Assembly: GCF_000384315.1 (NCBI RefSeq)
Contig: NZ_ARVW01000001.1
Location: forward strand, 7,671,001-7,735,000
Source: Amycolatopsis nigrescens CSC17Ta-90
Lineage (GTDB): Bacteria > Actinomycetota > Actinomycetes > Mycobacteriales > Pseudonocardiaceae
DNA: 64,000 bases
Direction: 5' to 3'
The position numbers and the translations under genes are program-made. Under the pieces are notes generated by a model. It was not told where the DNA came from and did not search any database. It was given only the letters and a program-made list of their open reading frames with translations. Below are positions 9,108-17,840 of this stretch, piece by piece. Numbering within the stretch: position 1 is the stretch's first letter; each line of letters begins with the position of its first letter.

Positions 9108-9249
9108 GGCGCCACGACCGGACCGCTGAACCCGTCAGGCAGCGGCGCCGCAGGGCGACGCCGCGGAAAGAACGTGGATTATACGGATGCGCCCCTGCCG
9201 CGATTTGCGGTTGTGTTTCCGTTTGGGGTAGGGCAAGCAAGGGGGCACT

Positions 9250-9699
9250 ATGAGCGTCAGGATAACCGAAGTTCAGCGGCGCCGGTGGTTGGCGACAGAC
9301 GTGCTGGGGACGCGGTTCGACGTCCTGCTGGCACAGTTGCAGCAGTTGCACAAGCTGCGGCGCAGATACGACTCCGGCCTGGGCGGAGAGGAGTTGCGGC
9401 GGCTCATCGCGGTCACCCTGACGGAGTTGCTCGCCTGTCATCCGAAGGCCGATGTCGTGCACGCCGTCGACGGCAATGCCGAGGCGCGAACCTTCGTCTT
9501 CCGGGTTCGACCGCAATCACATGATCCCCAAGCAGCGCGTCATTTGATCGGGGAGATCCGGGAAATCTGCGCCTCGGAAGCCGGCCCGGTGGGCTCGGCT
9601 GATTTCGCCATCGATCTTTCCACGGCGTCGCTGAAGGTTCTCGAACACCTTTTCGTGCTGGCGACCGTGCGGAACCACTCGTGGCGGCCGGCACCTTGA
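9250..9699 (+). CDS. Conserved-looking small protein of unknown function between two P450 genes
   Basis: 149 residues, soluble, no signal peptide or membrane helix. It begins MSVRITEVQRRRWLATDVLG, is rich in Leu and Arg in its first third (a likely helical segment VLLAQLQQLHKLRRRYD) and more beta-like later. I do not recognise the family. A purine-rich AGGGGG ribosome site precedes the ATG and the gene ends eight bases before the convergent second P450, so it fits the gap exactly, which supports it being real. Possible roles are a regulator or a P450 partner, but this is a guess from position only. Confidence 0.6.
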   Translation: MSVRITEVQRRRWLATDVLGTRFDVLLAQLQQLHKLRRRYDSGLGGEELRRLIAVTLTELLACHPKADVVHAVDGNAEARTFVFRVRPQSHDPQAARHLIGEIREICASEAGPVGSADFAIDLSTASLKVLEHLFVLATVRNHSWRPAP

Positions 9700-9706
9700 C
9701 GCCGGA

Positions 9707-10984
9707 TCAGGACGGCCGTCTGCGCACGCTGACGTCCAGCCGGGTCGGGCCGCGAACCCCGATTCCGTCGCCGAACGAGATGTGTTCGCCGTCCAGGGAC
9801 ATCGACGAGAACTCCCGGGTCCACCCGAGCAGCACCTGCCGCGCGAGCAACCGGGCCAGCGGCGCACCCAGGCAGTAGTGCGCCCCTGCGCTGAACCCCA
9901 GGTGACCGCGCGATGGGCGGTTCAGCAGGAAACTGTCCGGATCCTCGAACCGCCGCTCGTCCCGGTTCGCCGAACCGATCAGGAACATCACCATGTCCCC
10001 GGGTTCGATCACCGCGTCGTGCAACGCGATCCGTTCCCGCGCGACCCGTCCGGCGCCATGCGTTGGCGGCTCCAGCCTGATGATCTCGTCCACGGCGTCG
10101 TCGACGAGATCCGGCTCGTCGTACAGCCGCCGGAACACCTCGGGACGCCGCGCGAGCACCGAACCCGCGTTGCCGATCAGATTGGTGACGGCTCGCTGCG
10201 TCGCGACCATCAGCATGACGCACGTCGCTGCGATGTCGTCCGCACCGAGCGCGTCGCCCTCGTGCCGGGCCCGGATCAACTCGGAGATCAGATCCGTGCC
10301 GTCGCCCGCGCGGCGAGAGGCCACCAGCCGGAGCAGGTAGGCCCCGGCCTCGCGCACTGCCTGCCAGCGCCGCGCGACCACCTCGACGGGCACCGCGAAA
10401 TCGAGGTCCAGCAACCCGGCCACGTCGGCCATCCACCCGCTGAACCGTTCGTGATCGGCGCGCGGGAGATCGAGCAGCAGCGCCAGCAGGCGACCGGGCA
10501 ACGGCGCGGCGAGGGAGTCGACGAGATCGAAACTGCCAGGCAGCACATCGAGCAGTTCGCGGACCAGCGCGTCGAGCGGTTCGGTCAGCCCGCGCACCAT
10601 CCCTGGTGTGAACGCCTTGCCGATCAAATTGCGTCGCGCGGTATGCACCGGCGGGTCGGTCAACAGAAAGGATCTTGCCTCTGGCCCGAAAGCCAGCCGG
10701 AGAAACGGCGGGGTTTCTCCCTCGAACGAGTCGACAAACCGGGCCAACCTCGCCGATTTCGTGAAATCTTTCCCGAGTCTTTTGTCCCGGAGCAGATTCT
10801 CGCAGTCCTGATACCGACAAACCACCCAGGCGCCCATCGGTCCCCGATGTACCGGGAGTTCATCGCGTAAACGCCGGTACACCGGATAAGGCTGGGCACG
10901 AAAAGCCTGGTCCGATGGGTCGAAGAAACCCGCGTGGTCAGCGGGTTGCGGCTGCGCTGCCTTGCCGATGATGACACCCTCCAC
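9707..10984 (-). CDS. Cytochrome P450 with non-canonical I-helix
   Basis: 425 residues. The K-helix ExxR (DEIIRLEPP) and haem loop (FSAGAHYCLGAPL) are intact. The I-helix that normally reads AGHETT is VATQRAVTN, so the acid-alcohol pair used for oxygen activation is replaced by Arg-Ala; I checked the codons near 10185-10220. A TTA leucine codon is in frame at 10868-10870. The start is a GTG without a visible ribosome site, so a leaderless transcript or a different start is possible. It is divergent from the aryl-CoA ligase operon and likely belongs to the same pathway. Confidence 0.88.
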   Translation of the reverse strand: MEGVIIGKAAQPQPADHAGFFDPSDQAFRAQPYPVYRRLRDELPVHRGPMGAWVVCRYQDCENLLRDKRLGKDFTKSARLARFVDSFEGETPPFLRLAFGPEARSFLLTDPPVHTARRNLIGKAFTPGMVRGLTEPLDALVRELLDVLPGSFDLVDSLAAPLPGRLLALLLDLPRADHERFSGWMADVAGLLDLDFAVPVEVVARRWQAVREAGAYLLRLVASRRAGDGTDLISELIRARHEGDALGADDIAATCVMLMVATQRAVTNLIGNAGSVLARRPEVFRRLYDEPDLVDDAVDEIIRLEPPTHGAGRVARERIALHDAVIEPGDMVMFLIGSANRDERRFEDPDSFLLNRPSRGHLGFSAGAHYCLGAPLARLLARQVLLGWTREFSSMSLDGEHISFGDGIGVRGPTRLDVSVRRRPS

Positions 10985-11157
10985 AGTTAATATGACAAAA
11001 TCCCGTCACCATCTCAGGGCATCGGGTATCGCGGCCAAGGTCCGGTCGGGCGAAATTTACTCCACCATGTCGAAGCGGGCCGAGATTGGCAACGGCATTG
11101 CCCAGCGGTATGCGTCAAGAATGTCAAGTCCGGCCGGTGATTGCGGAGAAGCATCCC

Positions 11158-11187
11158 TTGACAGCGCTTGGCGATGATAAGTACTTT
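11158..11187 (+). promoter_or_regulatory. Sigma70-like promoter for the aryl-CoA ligase operon
   Basis: TTGACA at 11158-11163 and TACTTT at 11182-11187 are separated by 18 bases, a standard spacing, and lie 66 bases before the ligase start codon in the divergent gap with the second P450. Confidence 0.5.
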
Positions 11188-11253
11188 TTTGTGGACCGCC
11201 GGCAACGAGTGATGGCGGTAATGGGGTCCTGGACATGTTATCGGGGGAACTGC

Positions 11254-12828
11254 ATGACCGCGGTGGGAACGCCAGTGCCCGAGCAGAACGCCGGCTGGTG
11301 GTACCTGGACCGGCATCTCGCCGAGGGCAGGGCCGAGCTGACCTGCCTGCTCAGCGGCGACGACACCCTCAGCTACCGGGACCTGCACCAACTGGCCGCT
11401 CAGGTCGCGCGGGTGTTCACCGAGGCGGGACTGGTGCCCGGTGATCGGATCGTCCTGGTGCTCCACGATCATCCGCTCGCGGTGGCGGCGATCCTCGCCG
11501 CACTGCGGATCGGTGCGGTCGCGGTGCCGATCAACCCCGTGCTCTCGATAGACGAGCAGGACTACGTGGTGACCGACAGCGGCGCGCGCGGGGTCGTCGT
11601 GGAAACATCCGGCGGCGAACTGGCCGGACGACTGGCTTCCCGCGACGACGTGACCGTGTGGGGCAAGGCGGCCGGCGACGCGGCAGCGACCAACCTGCCC
11701 GACCTGCCCGGCCTCACCGAGCTCGCCACGGCCGCCCGGCCACTGCCCGAGGTGACCGCGAGGCGACCCGAGGACATCGCGGTCATCCAGTACACCTCCG
11801 GCACCACCGGGAAACCCAAGGGCGTGGTGCACCGGCACCGGGGCCTGCTCAGGTTTCCCGATGGGCTCGGCCGTGCGCTGGAGATGGCCGCGGAGGACCG
11901 GTGCCTGTCCACCGCCAAGCTGTCCTTCGGCTACGGCTTCGGCAACTCGTTGCTGCTGCCGCTGTCCGCCGGTGCCGCCGCGGTGCTGTACCCCGGCCGG
12001 CCCGAGCCGCACGCGATCGCCGGGTTGCTGCGCACGGCGAGGCCGACGGTGTTCTTCGGTGTGCCGACGTTGTACGCCGCGTTGCTGGCCATGCCGCGGG
12101 CCGCCGAACGGCTGGACTTCTCCGGGGTCCGGCTGGCGGTTTCCGCGGGGGAGCACCTCGGTGCGACGTTGCGGCGCAAGCTGTTCGACACCTTCGGCCT
12201 GGACGTCGTGAACGGCCTCGGCTCCACCGAGTGCCTGCACATCTTCCTCGCCACGCTGCCGGGCACCACCCGGCGGGACACCAGCGGTGAACCGGTCGCG
12301 GGCTTCGAGCTCGAAGCTCGCGACGAAGCGGGAAACCCGGTGCCCTCGGATGAACCGGGCCAGTTGTGGGTACACGGGCCGAGCGTGGCCGACCAGTACT
12401 GGAACCGTCCGGAAGAGACGGCCGCGACCTTCCGCGACGGCTGGGTGCGCACCGGCGACACCGTGCGGTACGGCCCCGATTCCGGTTGGATCTACATCGG
12501 ACGGTCCGACGACATGCTCAACGTCGCCGGGTTCAAGATCTCGCCCACCGAGCTCGAGGAGCAGGTGCTGAAACATCCCGAAGTCGGCTCCTGCGCCGTG
12601 GTCGGGATCCCGGACGAAGACGAGCTCACGCGCATCGTCGTCTACGCCGTGCCCGAGCCCGGTGTCCCGGAAGGGCTGGACACCCGGTTGCTTTCCGCGC
12701 TGCGCAAGGCGTTGCCGTCCCACAAACGCCCGAAGGTGGTGCGCGTCGTGGCGGAGCTGCCCCGGACCTCCACCGGCAAGATCGCCCGCTTCGCGGTCCG
12801 CCGGCAGGAACTGGAGAGCACGCCGTGA
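11254..12828 (+). CDS. Benzoate-type aryl-CoA ligase (ANL superfamily)
   Basis: 524 residues. The P-loop-like motif YTSGTTGKPKG (about 178-188), the A5 region NGLGSTECLH, the A7/A8 block RTGDTVRY and GRSDDMLNVAGFKI, and the C-terminal catalytic Lys in TSTGKIARF are all present. The FGYGFGNSLLLPLSAGAAAVLYPGRP segment matches the benzoate-CoA ligase branch rather than fatty acyl ligases. It should make an aryl- or acyl-AMP and then the CoA (or carrier-protein) thioester. I start at ATG 11254 behind a GGGGGA site. It leads an operon with a thioesterase, UbiA protein, ACP and KS pair, suggesting an aryl starter unit. Confidence 0.88.
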   Translation: MTAVGTPVPEQNAGWWYLDRHLAEGRAELTCLLSGDDTLSYRDLHQLAAQVARVFTEAGLVPGDRIVLVLHDHPLAVAAILAALRIGAVAVPINPVLSIDEQDYVVTDSGARGVVVETSGGELAGRLASRDDVTVWGKAAGDAAATNLPDLPGLTELATAARPLPEVTARRPEDIAVIQYTSGTTGKPKGVVHRHRGLLRFPDGLGRALEMAAEDRCLSTAKLSFGYGFGNSLLLPLSAGAAAVLYPGRPEPHAIAGLLRTARPTVFFGVPTLYAALLAMPRAAERLDFSGVRLAVSAGEHLGATLRRKLFDTFGLDVVNGLGSTECLHIFLATLPGTTRRDTSGEPVAGFELEARDEAGNPVPSDEPGQLWVHGPSVADQYWNRPEETAATFRDGWVRTGDTVRYGPDSGWIYIGRSDDMLNVAGFKISPTELEEQVLKHPEVGSCAVVGIPDEDELTRIVVYAVPEPGVPEGLDTRLLSALRKALPSHKRPKVVRVVAELPRTSTGKIARFAVRRQELESTP

Positions 12829-13583
12829 GGCAGGGGCCGTGCCGGCGGGTGCTGCGCCGCGGCCGTGATTTCAGTGATTCCAGGGACTCCAGGGACCTCC
12901 GGCTGATCTGCCTGCCGTTCGCGGGCGGCTCGACCCAGTCCTTCCAACCGCTCGCGCAGGCGGTGACCGCGGACTGGACGGTGCTCGCGGTCCAGCCACC
13001 CGCGGGCAGGGGACTGGACCTGGACGAGCTGGCCGCGTGCTACCTCGAACTGCTGGAGCGGGACCTGGTCGGCGAGGGGATCGTGTTCGGCCACAGCCTC
13101 GGTGCCGCGGTGGCGCATCGCATGGCCGAATTCGTCGGCACCGGATGGCCCGAGGGACTGTCGCTGGTGCTGTCCGCGCCGCCGGTGCCGCGCACTTCCC
13201 TGCGGGAGCTCACCTCTCTCGACGACCAGGACTTCCTCGCCGAGGCCACCCGGCGCGAGCTGATCGACCCGCCGCCGCTGCCAGCGGACGTGCTGCACCG
13301 GTTCGTGCTCCCGGCCCTGCGCCAGGACCTGTCGGTGCTGCCTCCCCAGGGCTGGATCCCCTTTCCGGTGCCGGCACCGACCGAGGTGATCGGCGGCACC
13401 GATGACCGTGTCGTGCATCCTGGTGTGCTCCGCCAGATCCACCGGGAGGTCGGGGCCAGCAGCCTGCGCCTTGTCGACGGCGGCCACCTGTACCCGGTCG
13501 CCGCGCCCGCGCGAACCTGGGAAGCGCTGGCGGACCTGGTCAACGGCCCGGCCGAGGCCGTCGAGATCCGCTCGGGAAGCTGA
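12825..13583 (+). CDS. Type II (editing) thioesterase
   Basis: 252-residue alpha/beta hydrolase. The entry CLPFAGGSTQSFQPLAQAV, nucleophile elbow GHSLGAA, Asp in GGTDDRVV and His in DGGHLYPV form the expected catalytic triad of stand-alone thioesterases that release wrongly loaded or stalled chains from carrier proteins. The GTG start overlaps the ligase stop in GTGA, indicating coupling. It may also release the finished product of the KS/ACP system. Confidence 0.88.
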   Translation: MRQGPCRRVLRRGRDFSDSRDSRDLRLICLPFAGGSTQSFQPLAQAVTADWTVLAVQPPAGRGLDLDELAACYLELLERDLVGEGIVFGHSLGAAVAHRMAEFVGTGWPEGLSLVLSAPPVPRTSLRELTSLDDQDFLAEATRRELIDPPPLPADVLHRFVLPALRQDLSVLPPQGWIPFPVPAPTEVIGGTDDRVVHPGVLRQIHREVGASSLRLVDGGHLYPVAAPARTWEALADLVNGPAEAVEIRSGS

Positions 13584-13587
13584 ACCT

Positions 13588-14640
13588 GTGTCCGACGAGA
13601 CGAAAGAGACGGGCACCCGGGGCGGGCCGGCCAAGCTCGCCTTCCTGTTGCGGTGCTGCAGTTGCCGGTTCACCGCCTACTACTGGATGGGTTTCTGCGC
13701 GGGGTTGGCCATGGCCGGCCAGTTGACCGTGGGCTGGGCGCTGCTCGCGTTGCCGTGGTGGTTCGCCTACAGCACCGGAACCGAGGCCCTCAACCGCGTC
13801 GCGGACCGCGAGGAGGACGCGATCAACCGCCCGGAACGCACCTGGATGTGCGAGCAGGTCGGGTGGGCCAACCTCCGGTGGGTCGCGATCGGCTCGTGGG
13901 TGGTCTTCGCGCTCATCGGTGTCGGCGTGCTGTGGCGATATCCCAGCTTCGCACTGGCCGGTACGGCGATCGTTTCGTCGATGATCGCGATCGGCTACTC
14001 GGTCGGGCCGACGTTCAAACGGCACCGGCTGCTCGCCCTGCTCGCGCTGACCACGCCGATGATCACCCCGCTGTGCATGGGCTGGGCCGTCGGCGGATCG
14101 CTCCCGGTGCTGCTGGGCATCGTGCTGCCGGCCGGTTGCGCGCTGGTGCTGTTCAGCCTCGGGCTGGGCGGGATCAAGGACATCACCGACATCGAGGGCG
14201 ATCGCGCGGTGAACTATTCGAGCCTGTGGCTTTCGCTGCTCACCAGCAGGCGAGGACTGGCGATCTACGCGGCGATCTGCCTGCCGGCCTGCGTGACCGT
14301 GCTCGGTGTCCTGTTCGCCGACCTTCCCCCCAGCAGCCTCGGCGTACTGCCCTTCGTGTTCGTGTCCGCCCTGGTCGTCACCGCGGCGAGCCGGGCGAAG
14401 ACGACCGAGGAACGGGGCGTGGCAAGGGAAGTCATGCACCTGTACACGCAGTGCTATCTCGCGCTGTACCTGTTGCTGGCGGTGCCGTCCGCGGGCATGG
14501 CGGTGGTGACCGGAGCCGGCATCGCCTGTTGGCTGGTGACCTCACGCTGGCTGCACTGGTCGGGCGGCATGGACGCGGCGCGCTGGCGCCGATGGGCGAG
14601 CCTGCTGCCAGGGCCCGAATCTCGCAGACCTGCCCACTGA
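13588..14640 (+). CDS. UbiA-family membrane prenyltransferase
   Basis: 350 residues with eight or nine membrane helices. Two acidic motifs mark the UbiA family: NRVADREEDAINRP (NxxxDxxxD, around residue 68) and DITDIEGDRAV (DxxxD, around 195), which bind Mg-prenyl diphosphate. Relatives attach prenyl chains to aromatic acids, chlorophyllide or sugar acceptors, some forming glycolipid precursors. Start GTG 13588 follows the thioesterase stop by five bases. With an aryl-CoA ligase in the same operon an aromatic acceptor is a reasonable inference, but no prenyl diphosphate synthase or terpene cyclase is present in the window. Confidence 0.85.
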   Translation: MSDETKETGTRGGPAKLAFLLRCCSCRFTAYYWMGFCAGLAMAGQLTVGWALLALPWWFAYSTGTEALNRVADREEDAINRPERTWMCEQVGWANLRWVAIGSWVVFALIGVGVLWRYPSFALAGTAIVSSMIAIGYSVGPTFKRHRLLALLALTTPMITPLCMGWAVGGSLPVLLGIVLPAGCALVLFSLGLGGIKDITDIEGDRAVNYSSLWLSLLTSRRGLAIYAAICLPACVTVLGVLFADLPPSSLGVLPFVFVSALVVTAASRAKTTEERGVAREVMHLYTQCYLALYLLLAVPSAGMAVVTGAGIACWLVTSRWLHWSGGMDAARWRRWASLLPGPESRRPAH

Positions 14641-14654
14641 AAGGAACGAGCTCG

Positions 14655-14915
14655 ATGTCCGAAACCCGCACCGAGCTGACCGAGCGCCTGTGCACCCTGG
14701 TCGCCACCACGACCGAGCTCGAGCCCGGCGAAGTCGGTCCCAGCAGCGACTTCTACGAGGAACTGGGGATCGACTCGCTGCAGAAGCTGGATGTCGTCGT
14801 CGCCACCGAACGGGCCTTCGGGGTGAAGTTCACCGATGAGGAAGCCGCCGGGGCGCAGAACGTCGCCGACCTGGCCGGCCTGATCCGGGGCAGGCGGGAG
14901 CACGGCGGTGCCTGA
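14655..14915 (+). CDS. Stand-alone acyl carrier protein
   Basis: 86 residues with the phosphopantetheine site in EELGIDSLQKLDVVV (Ser about 40). An AAGGA site lies upstream, and its end overlaps the ketosynthase start by eight bases. It is the dedicated carrier for the KS/KS-like pair that follows. No phosphopantetheinyl transferase is encoded in the window, so a host enzyme must activate it. Confidence 0.93.
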   Translation: MSETRTELTERLCTLVATTTELEPGEVGPSSDFYEELGIDSLQKLDVVVATERAFGVKFTDEEAAGAQNVADLAGLIRGRREHGGA

Positions 14916-16119
14916 GCGGGTGCTGATCACCGGAACCGGGGTGGTGTCCCCGGCCGGCCTCGGCGGTCAAGCCCTGTGGAAGGCGGTGACCGACGGGCAG
15001 CCCCGCACCTCGCCGGTGACCCGGTTCGACGTTTCCGGTTATCCGCACCAGTGCGCGGGGCAGTTGTCCGATGAGGACGTGGCGGCGCTGGGCTCCGTGG
15101 TGCCCGTGCACGAGTCGCTGGCGGCCCGGTACCTGGCCGCGGCGGCACTCGAAGCGCTCGAGTCCGCCCGGCTCGACCTGGCGAGCACCGCCGCCACCGT
15201 CGGGCTGTTCGTCGGTACCGTGATGGGCACCCGCCCCGTCCTCGACCGGGGAGTGGGGCCGGGCCGGCTCGCGATGACCGGCCACGTGTGGGCCGAACCC
15301 CGGCGGCTGCTCGACGTGGTACGCGCGGTCGTGCCGATCGACGGTCCAACCGTCCTTTTGGGACCAGGGTGCTCATCGGGGAACGAGGCGATCGCGGCCG
15401 GGGCGCGGGCGATCGCCGACGGGGAGGTCGACATCGCGATCTGCGGTGGTGCGGACGAGCTCTCGCTCGAGGTGTTCGCGATGTTCACCAGCCTGCGCGC
15501 GCTCGCGCACGACGTGATCCGGCCGTTCGACGTCTCCCGCAAGGGAACGATGCCGGGGGAGGGCGCCGGCGTGCTGGTGCTGGAACGTCCCGGCCTGCCA
15601 GGACGGCGGGTCGAACCGCTCGCGGAACTGCTGGCCGCCGCGTCGGCCGGCGAGGCCCACCACCTCACCAACCCCCGCCCCGACGGCGAGGGCCTCATCC
15701 GTGCGATGACCGACTGCCTGGCCAGGGCCGGTAGATCGGCGTCCGATGTGGACTGGGTGTGCGCGCACGGCACCGGGACCGTGCTGAGCGACGGGATCGA
15801 GGCCAGTGCGACCGCCGCCGCACTGGGCGGGTCCGGTCGGCGGCCGTTGGTTTCTTCGGTCAAGGGCATCCTCGGACACTCCCAGGGCGCCGCGTCGGCG
15901 ATCGAGGCCGTGCTGGCGACGTGGAGCATCGTCGAACAGACCGTGCCAGGGAACGGCACCCTGCGGGAACCGGATCCGGTGTGCGCCGGCATCGACCTCG
16001 GCGGGACCGCGCCGCGGGCCACCCCGGTGCGGACGGTGCTCAACTCCGCCTTCGGTTTCGGCGGCGGCGTGTCCGTGCTTGCGCTGGGCAGACCGGAAGG
16101 TGGTGACCATGTCCGTTGA
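14908..16119 (+). CDS. Beta-ketoacyl synthase, FabF/type II PKS KS-alpha-like
   Basis: 403 residues. The active-site Cys155 sits in GPGCSSGNEA, the two catalytic His are His287 (HGTGT) and His324 (GHSQGAASA), and the Lys before the second His is in SSVKG, so it looks competent for decarboxylative condensation. It starts GTG inside the ACP end and overlaps the next gene by 11 bases. Sequence style is nearer to highly reducing type II systems than to aromatic PKSs, and no aromatase or cyclase is nearby. Likely extends the aryl (or acyl) starter made by the ligase. Confidence 0.88.
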   Translation: MPERVLITGTGVVSPAGLGGQALWKAVTDGQPRTSPVTRFDVSGYPHQCAGQLSDEDVAALGSVVPVHESLAARYLAAAALEALESARLDLASTAATVGLFVGTVMGTRPVLDRGVGPGRLAMTGHVWAEPRRLLDVVRAVVPIDGPTVLLGPGCSSGNEAIAAGARAIADGEVDIAICGGADELSLEVFAMFTSLRALAHDVIRPFDVSRKGTMPGEGAGVLVLERPGLPGRRVEPLAELLAAASAGEAHHLTNPRPDGEGLIRAMTDCLARAGRSASDVDWVCAHGTGTVLSDGIEASATAAALGGSGRRPLVSSVKGILGHSQGAASAIEAVLATWSIVEQTVPGNGTLREPDPVCAGIDLGGTAPRATPVRTVLNSAFGFGGGVSVLALGRPEGGDHVR

Positions 16120-17080
16120 GGCCACCGAGCCGAGGCTTGCCCTCGGCAGCCTGGGCATGCGGCTGCCGGGCGCGGACGACCTCTCCGGTTTGCTGGACCG
16201 CAGGACACCGGTCCCCACCACTTCGACCCGGCTGCCGGGCCTGGAAGGCGACGACACGATCGAGACCGCGATCGCCGCGGTGGCCGAAATCGGGCTGCCC
16301 GAGACGGTTCCGCGGCGGAAGCTGCGCGACCTCGGCCGGGAAGCGCTGCTGGCACTGGCCGCCGCCGGTGACGTCTGTGGTGCACTGCCTTCCACCGAGC
16401 GCGTCGGTGTGGTGTGGGCTTCGGCGAACTCCGGTCTCGCCGAGTACGTGCAACTGTGCCACGAGGCGGCGGTGCTGGAGCCCGGCCTGGTGCGGCCGAC
16501 GCTGGGTCCGCGCTCGGCGTTCAACGGCCCCTGCGCGGACCTGTCCATCACCTTTGGCCTCACCGGCCCGCAACTGACCCTGATCGGCGGCCCGGCGGCG
16601 GGCGCTTCGGCCGTGCTCGAAGCGCGGCTGCTGGTGCGCACCGGGCAGTGCGATCGGGTGCTGGTTGGCGGATCGGCCGCGGTGACGCCGTGGAGCCTGA
16701 AAAGCCGCGACACCGAAGCCACCACCCCGGCGGAAGGTGCGCTGGGGCTGATGGTCGTGCCCGCCAACGCGGATGAGGGCCCTCGCGTCACCCGCCACCT
16801 GCGCATCCAGTGGAACACCGCGCGCGGCAGGGAACGCCTTCGTGCCTTGCTATCCGCCGGCACGGACGTCGTGCTCAGCGGGATCGAACCCGCGGACCTC
16901 GCGGACCTCGACCCGAACGTGGTGCACCAGGTCGAACACGGGACGGGCGAGCTCGGCGCCGCCGGGGGAGTGCTGGCCGTGGCACTGGCGGCGGCACAGG
17001 TCGAGGCGGCCCGCTCGTCCCGGTGCGTCGCCGTGACCGCCGATCCGGATGGCGCGATGACCGCCGTCGAACTGGGCTGA
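16109..17080 (+). CDS. Short KS-like partner lacking the active-site cysteine (chain-length-factor-like)
   Basis: 323 residues, against roughly 400 for normal chain length factors. The position of the KS cysteine reads GGPAAGASAV, so no nucleophile is present; the late VEHGTGELGAAGG keeps the fold. Regions of the N-terminal half are shortened (the protein begins LALGSLGMRLPGADDL). ATG start overlaps the KS by 11 bases, so equimolar synthesis is expected, as for KS/CLF heterodimers. Role inferred: structural partner that sets chain length of the adjacent KS. Confidence 0.8.
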   Translation: MSVEATEPRLALGSLGMRLPGADDLSGLLDRRTPVPTTSTRLPGLEGDDTIETAIAAVAEIGLPETVPRRKLRDLGREALLALAAAGDVCGALPSTERVGVVWASANSGLAEYVQLCHEAAVLEPGLVRPTLGPRSAFNGPCADLSITFGLTGPQLTLIGGPAAGASAVLEARLLVRTGQCDRVLVGGSAAVTPWSLKSRDTEATTPAEGALGLMVVPANADEGPRVTRHLRIQWNTARGRERLRALLSAGTDVVLSGIEPADLADLDPNVVHQVEHGTGELGAAGGVLAVALAAAQVEAARSSRCVAVTADPDGAMTAVELG

Positions 17081-17086
17081 GCCTGA

Positions 17087-17704
17087 CTACCGGCGACGTT
17101 GGCGGGACGATTCGCGCTTCACCCGTCGGACCTTCACCGCGCCCCAGAACGCCACCCCCGTGATGCGGACGGTCGGTGTGCCGGCGGCGGGCCGCTCGGC
17201 TTTCCGTGCGCGACCGCCGCTGAAGCTGCCCATGATCCCGGTGCCGTCCACTGTGACGGTGAGATCTTCCGGCACCAGGATCTTGATGCCGCCCATGAGC
17301 GCGACGGCCGTGATGGTCGAGACCTGCGCGGTGAGCCGCGCCTGCCGCAGATCGATCTCCACCCCGCCCCAGAAGGCCAGGCTTCGATGGCGTGCCGGCA
17401 GGGTCCATTCGCCCTTCCGGTCGAGACCGGACATCACCGCGACGGACTTCCGCAATGCTGTGCCGTCCGAATCCTGGCCCGTGGCGGCAGCGCCCGCCGG
17501 CACGCCCGTGGCGAGGCTCGCCCCGGCCAGATCGGCGGTGATCGGGGCCAGCTCGTCCAGTGTCTTGGCCGAGTAGACCTCGCCAAGCCGCTCTTCCAGC
17601 TCCTGGGCGGTAATCCGGCCGGTGCCCATGGCGGCGTAGAGCACCTGCGCGATCTGCTCGCGGTCGGTATCCGCCGCTCGGATCCTCGAACGGTCCTCGG
17701 TCAT
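17087..17704 (-). CDS. DUF1707 (SHOCT-like) protein with LiaF-like C-terminal domain
   Basis: 205 residues. The N-terminus (RIRAADTDREQIAQVLYAAMGTGRITAQELEERL) is the classic DUF1707 helix pair; the C-terminal beta-rich part (ALMGGIKILVPEDLTVTVDG, then a FWGAVKV strand) resembles the cell-wall-active antibiotic response domain of LiaF-type proteins. Such proteins are common actinomycete envelope-stress or membrane-associated factors of unclear mechanism. It ends six bases from the convergent KS-like gene and probably is not part of the biosynthetic pathway. Confidence 0.85.
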   Translation of the reverse strand: MTEDRSRIRAADTDREQIAQVLYAAMGTGRITAQELEERLGEVYSAKTLDELAPITADLAGASLATGVPAGAAATGQDSDGTALRKSVAVMSGLDRKGEWTLPARHRSLAFWGGVEIDLRQARLTAQVSTITAVALMGGIKILVPEDLTVTVDGTGIMGSFSGGRARKAERPAAGTPTVRITGVAFWGAVKVRRVKRESSRQRRR

Positions 17705-17840
17705 GCTTGGCGATTCCTCCTGATTCGGGGATCCTTTTCAAAACCTTAGGACCGCGCGAAGAACACAGCAAGTATCGGTGCGGCTGAACGAAATAATTGT
17801 CATTCGGCATAGAGTTTCCGGTGGACGCCCCGCAACGGGT

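Noticed and set aside
14655..17080. Aromatic type II PKS cluster
   Set aside because: There is no ketoreductase, aromatase or cyclase near the KS pair, and the partner is far shorter than usual chain length factors.
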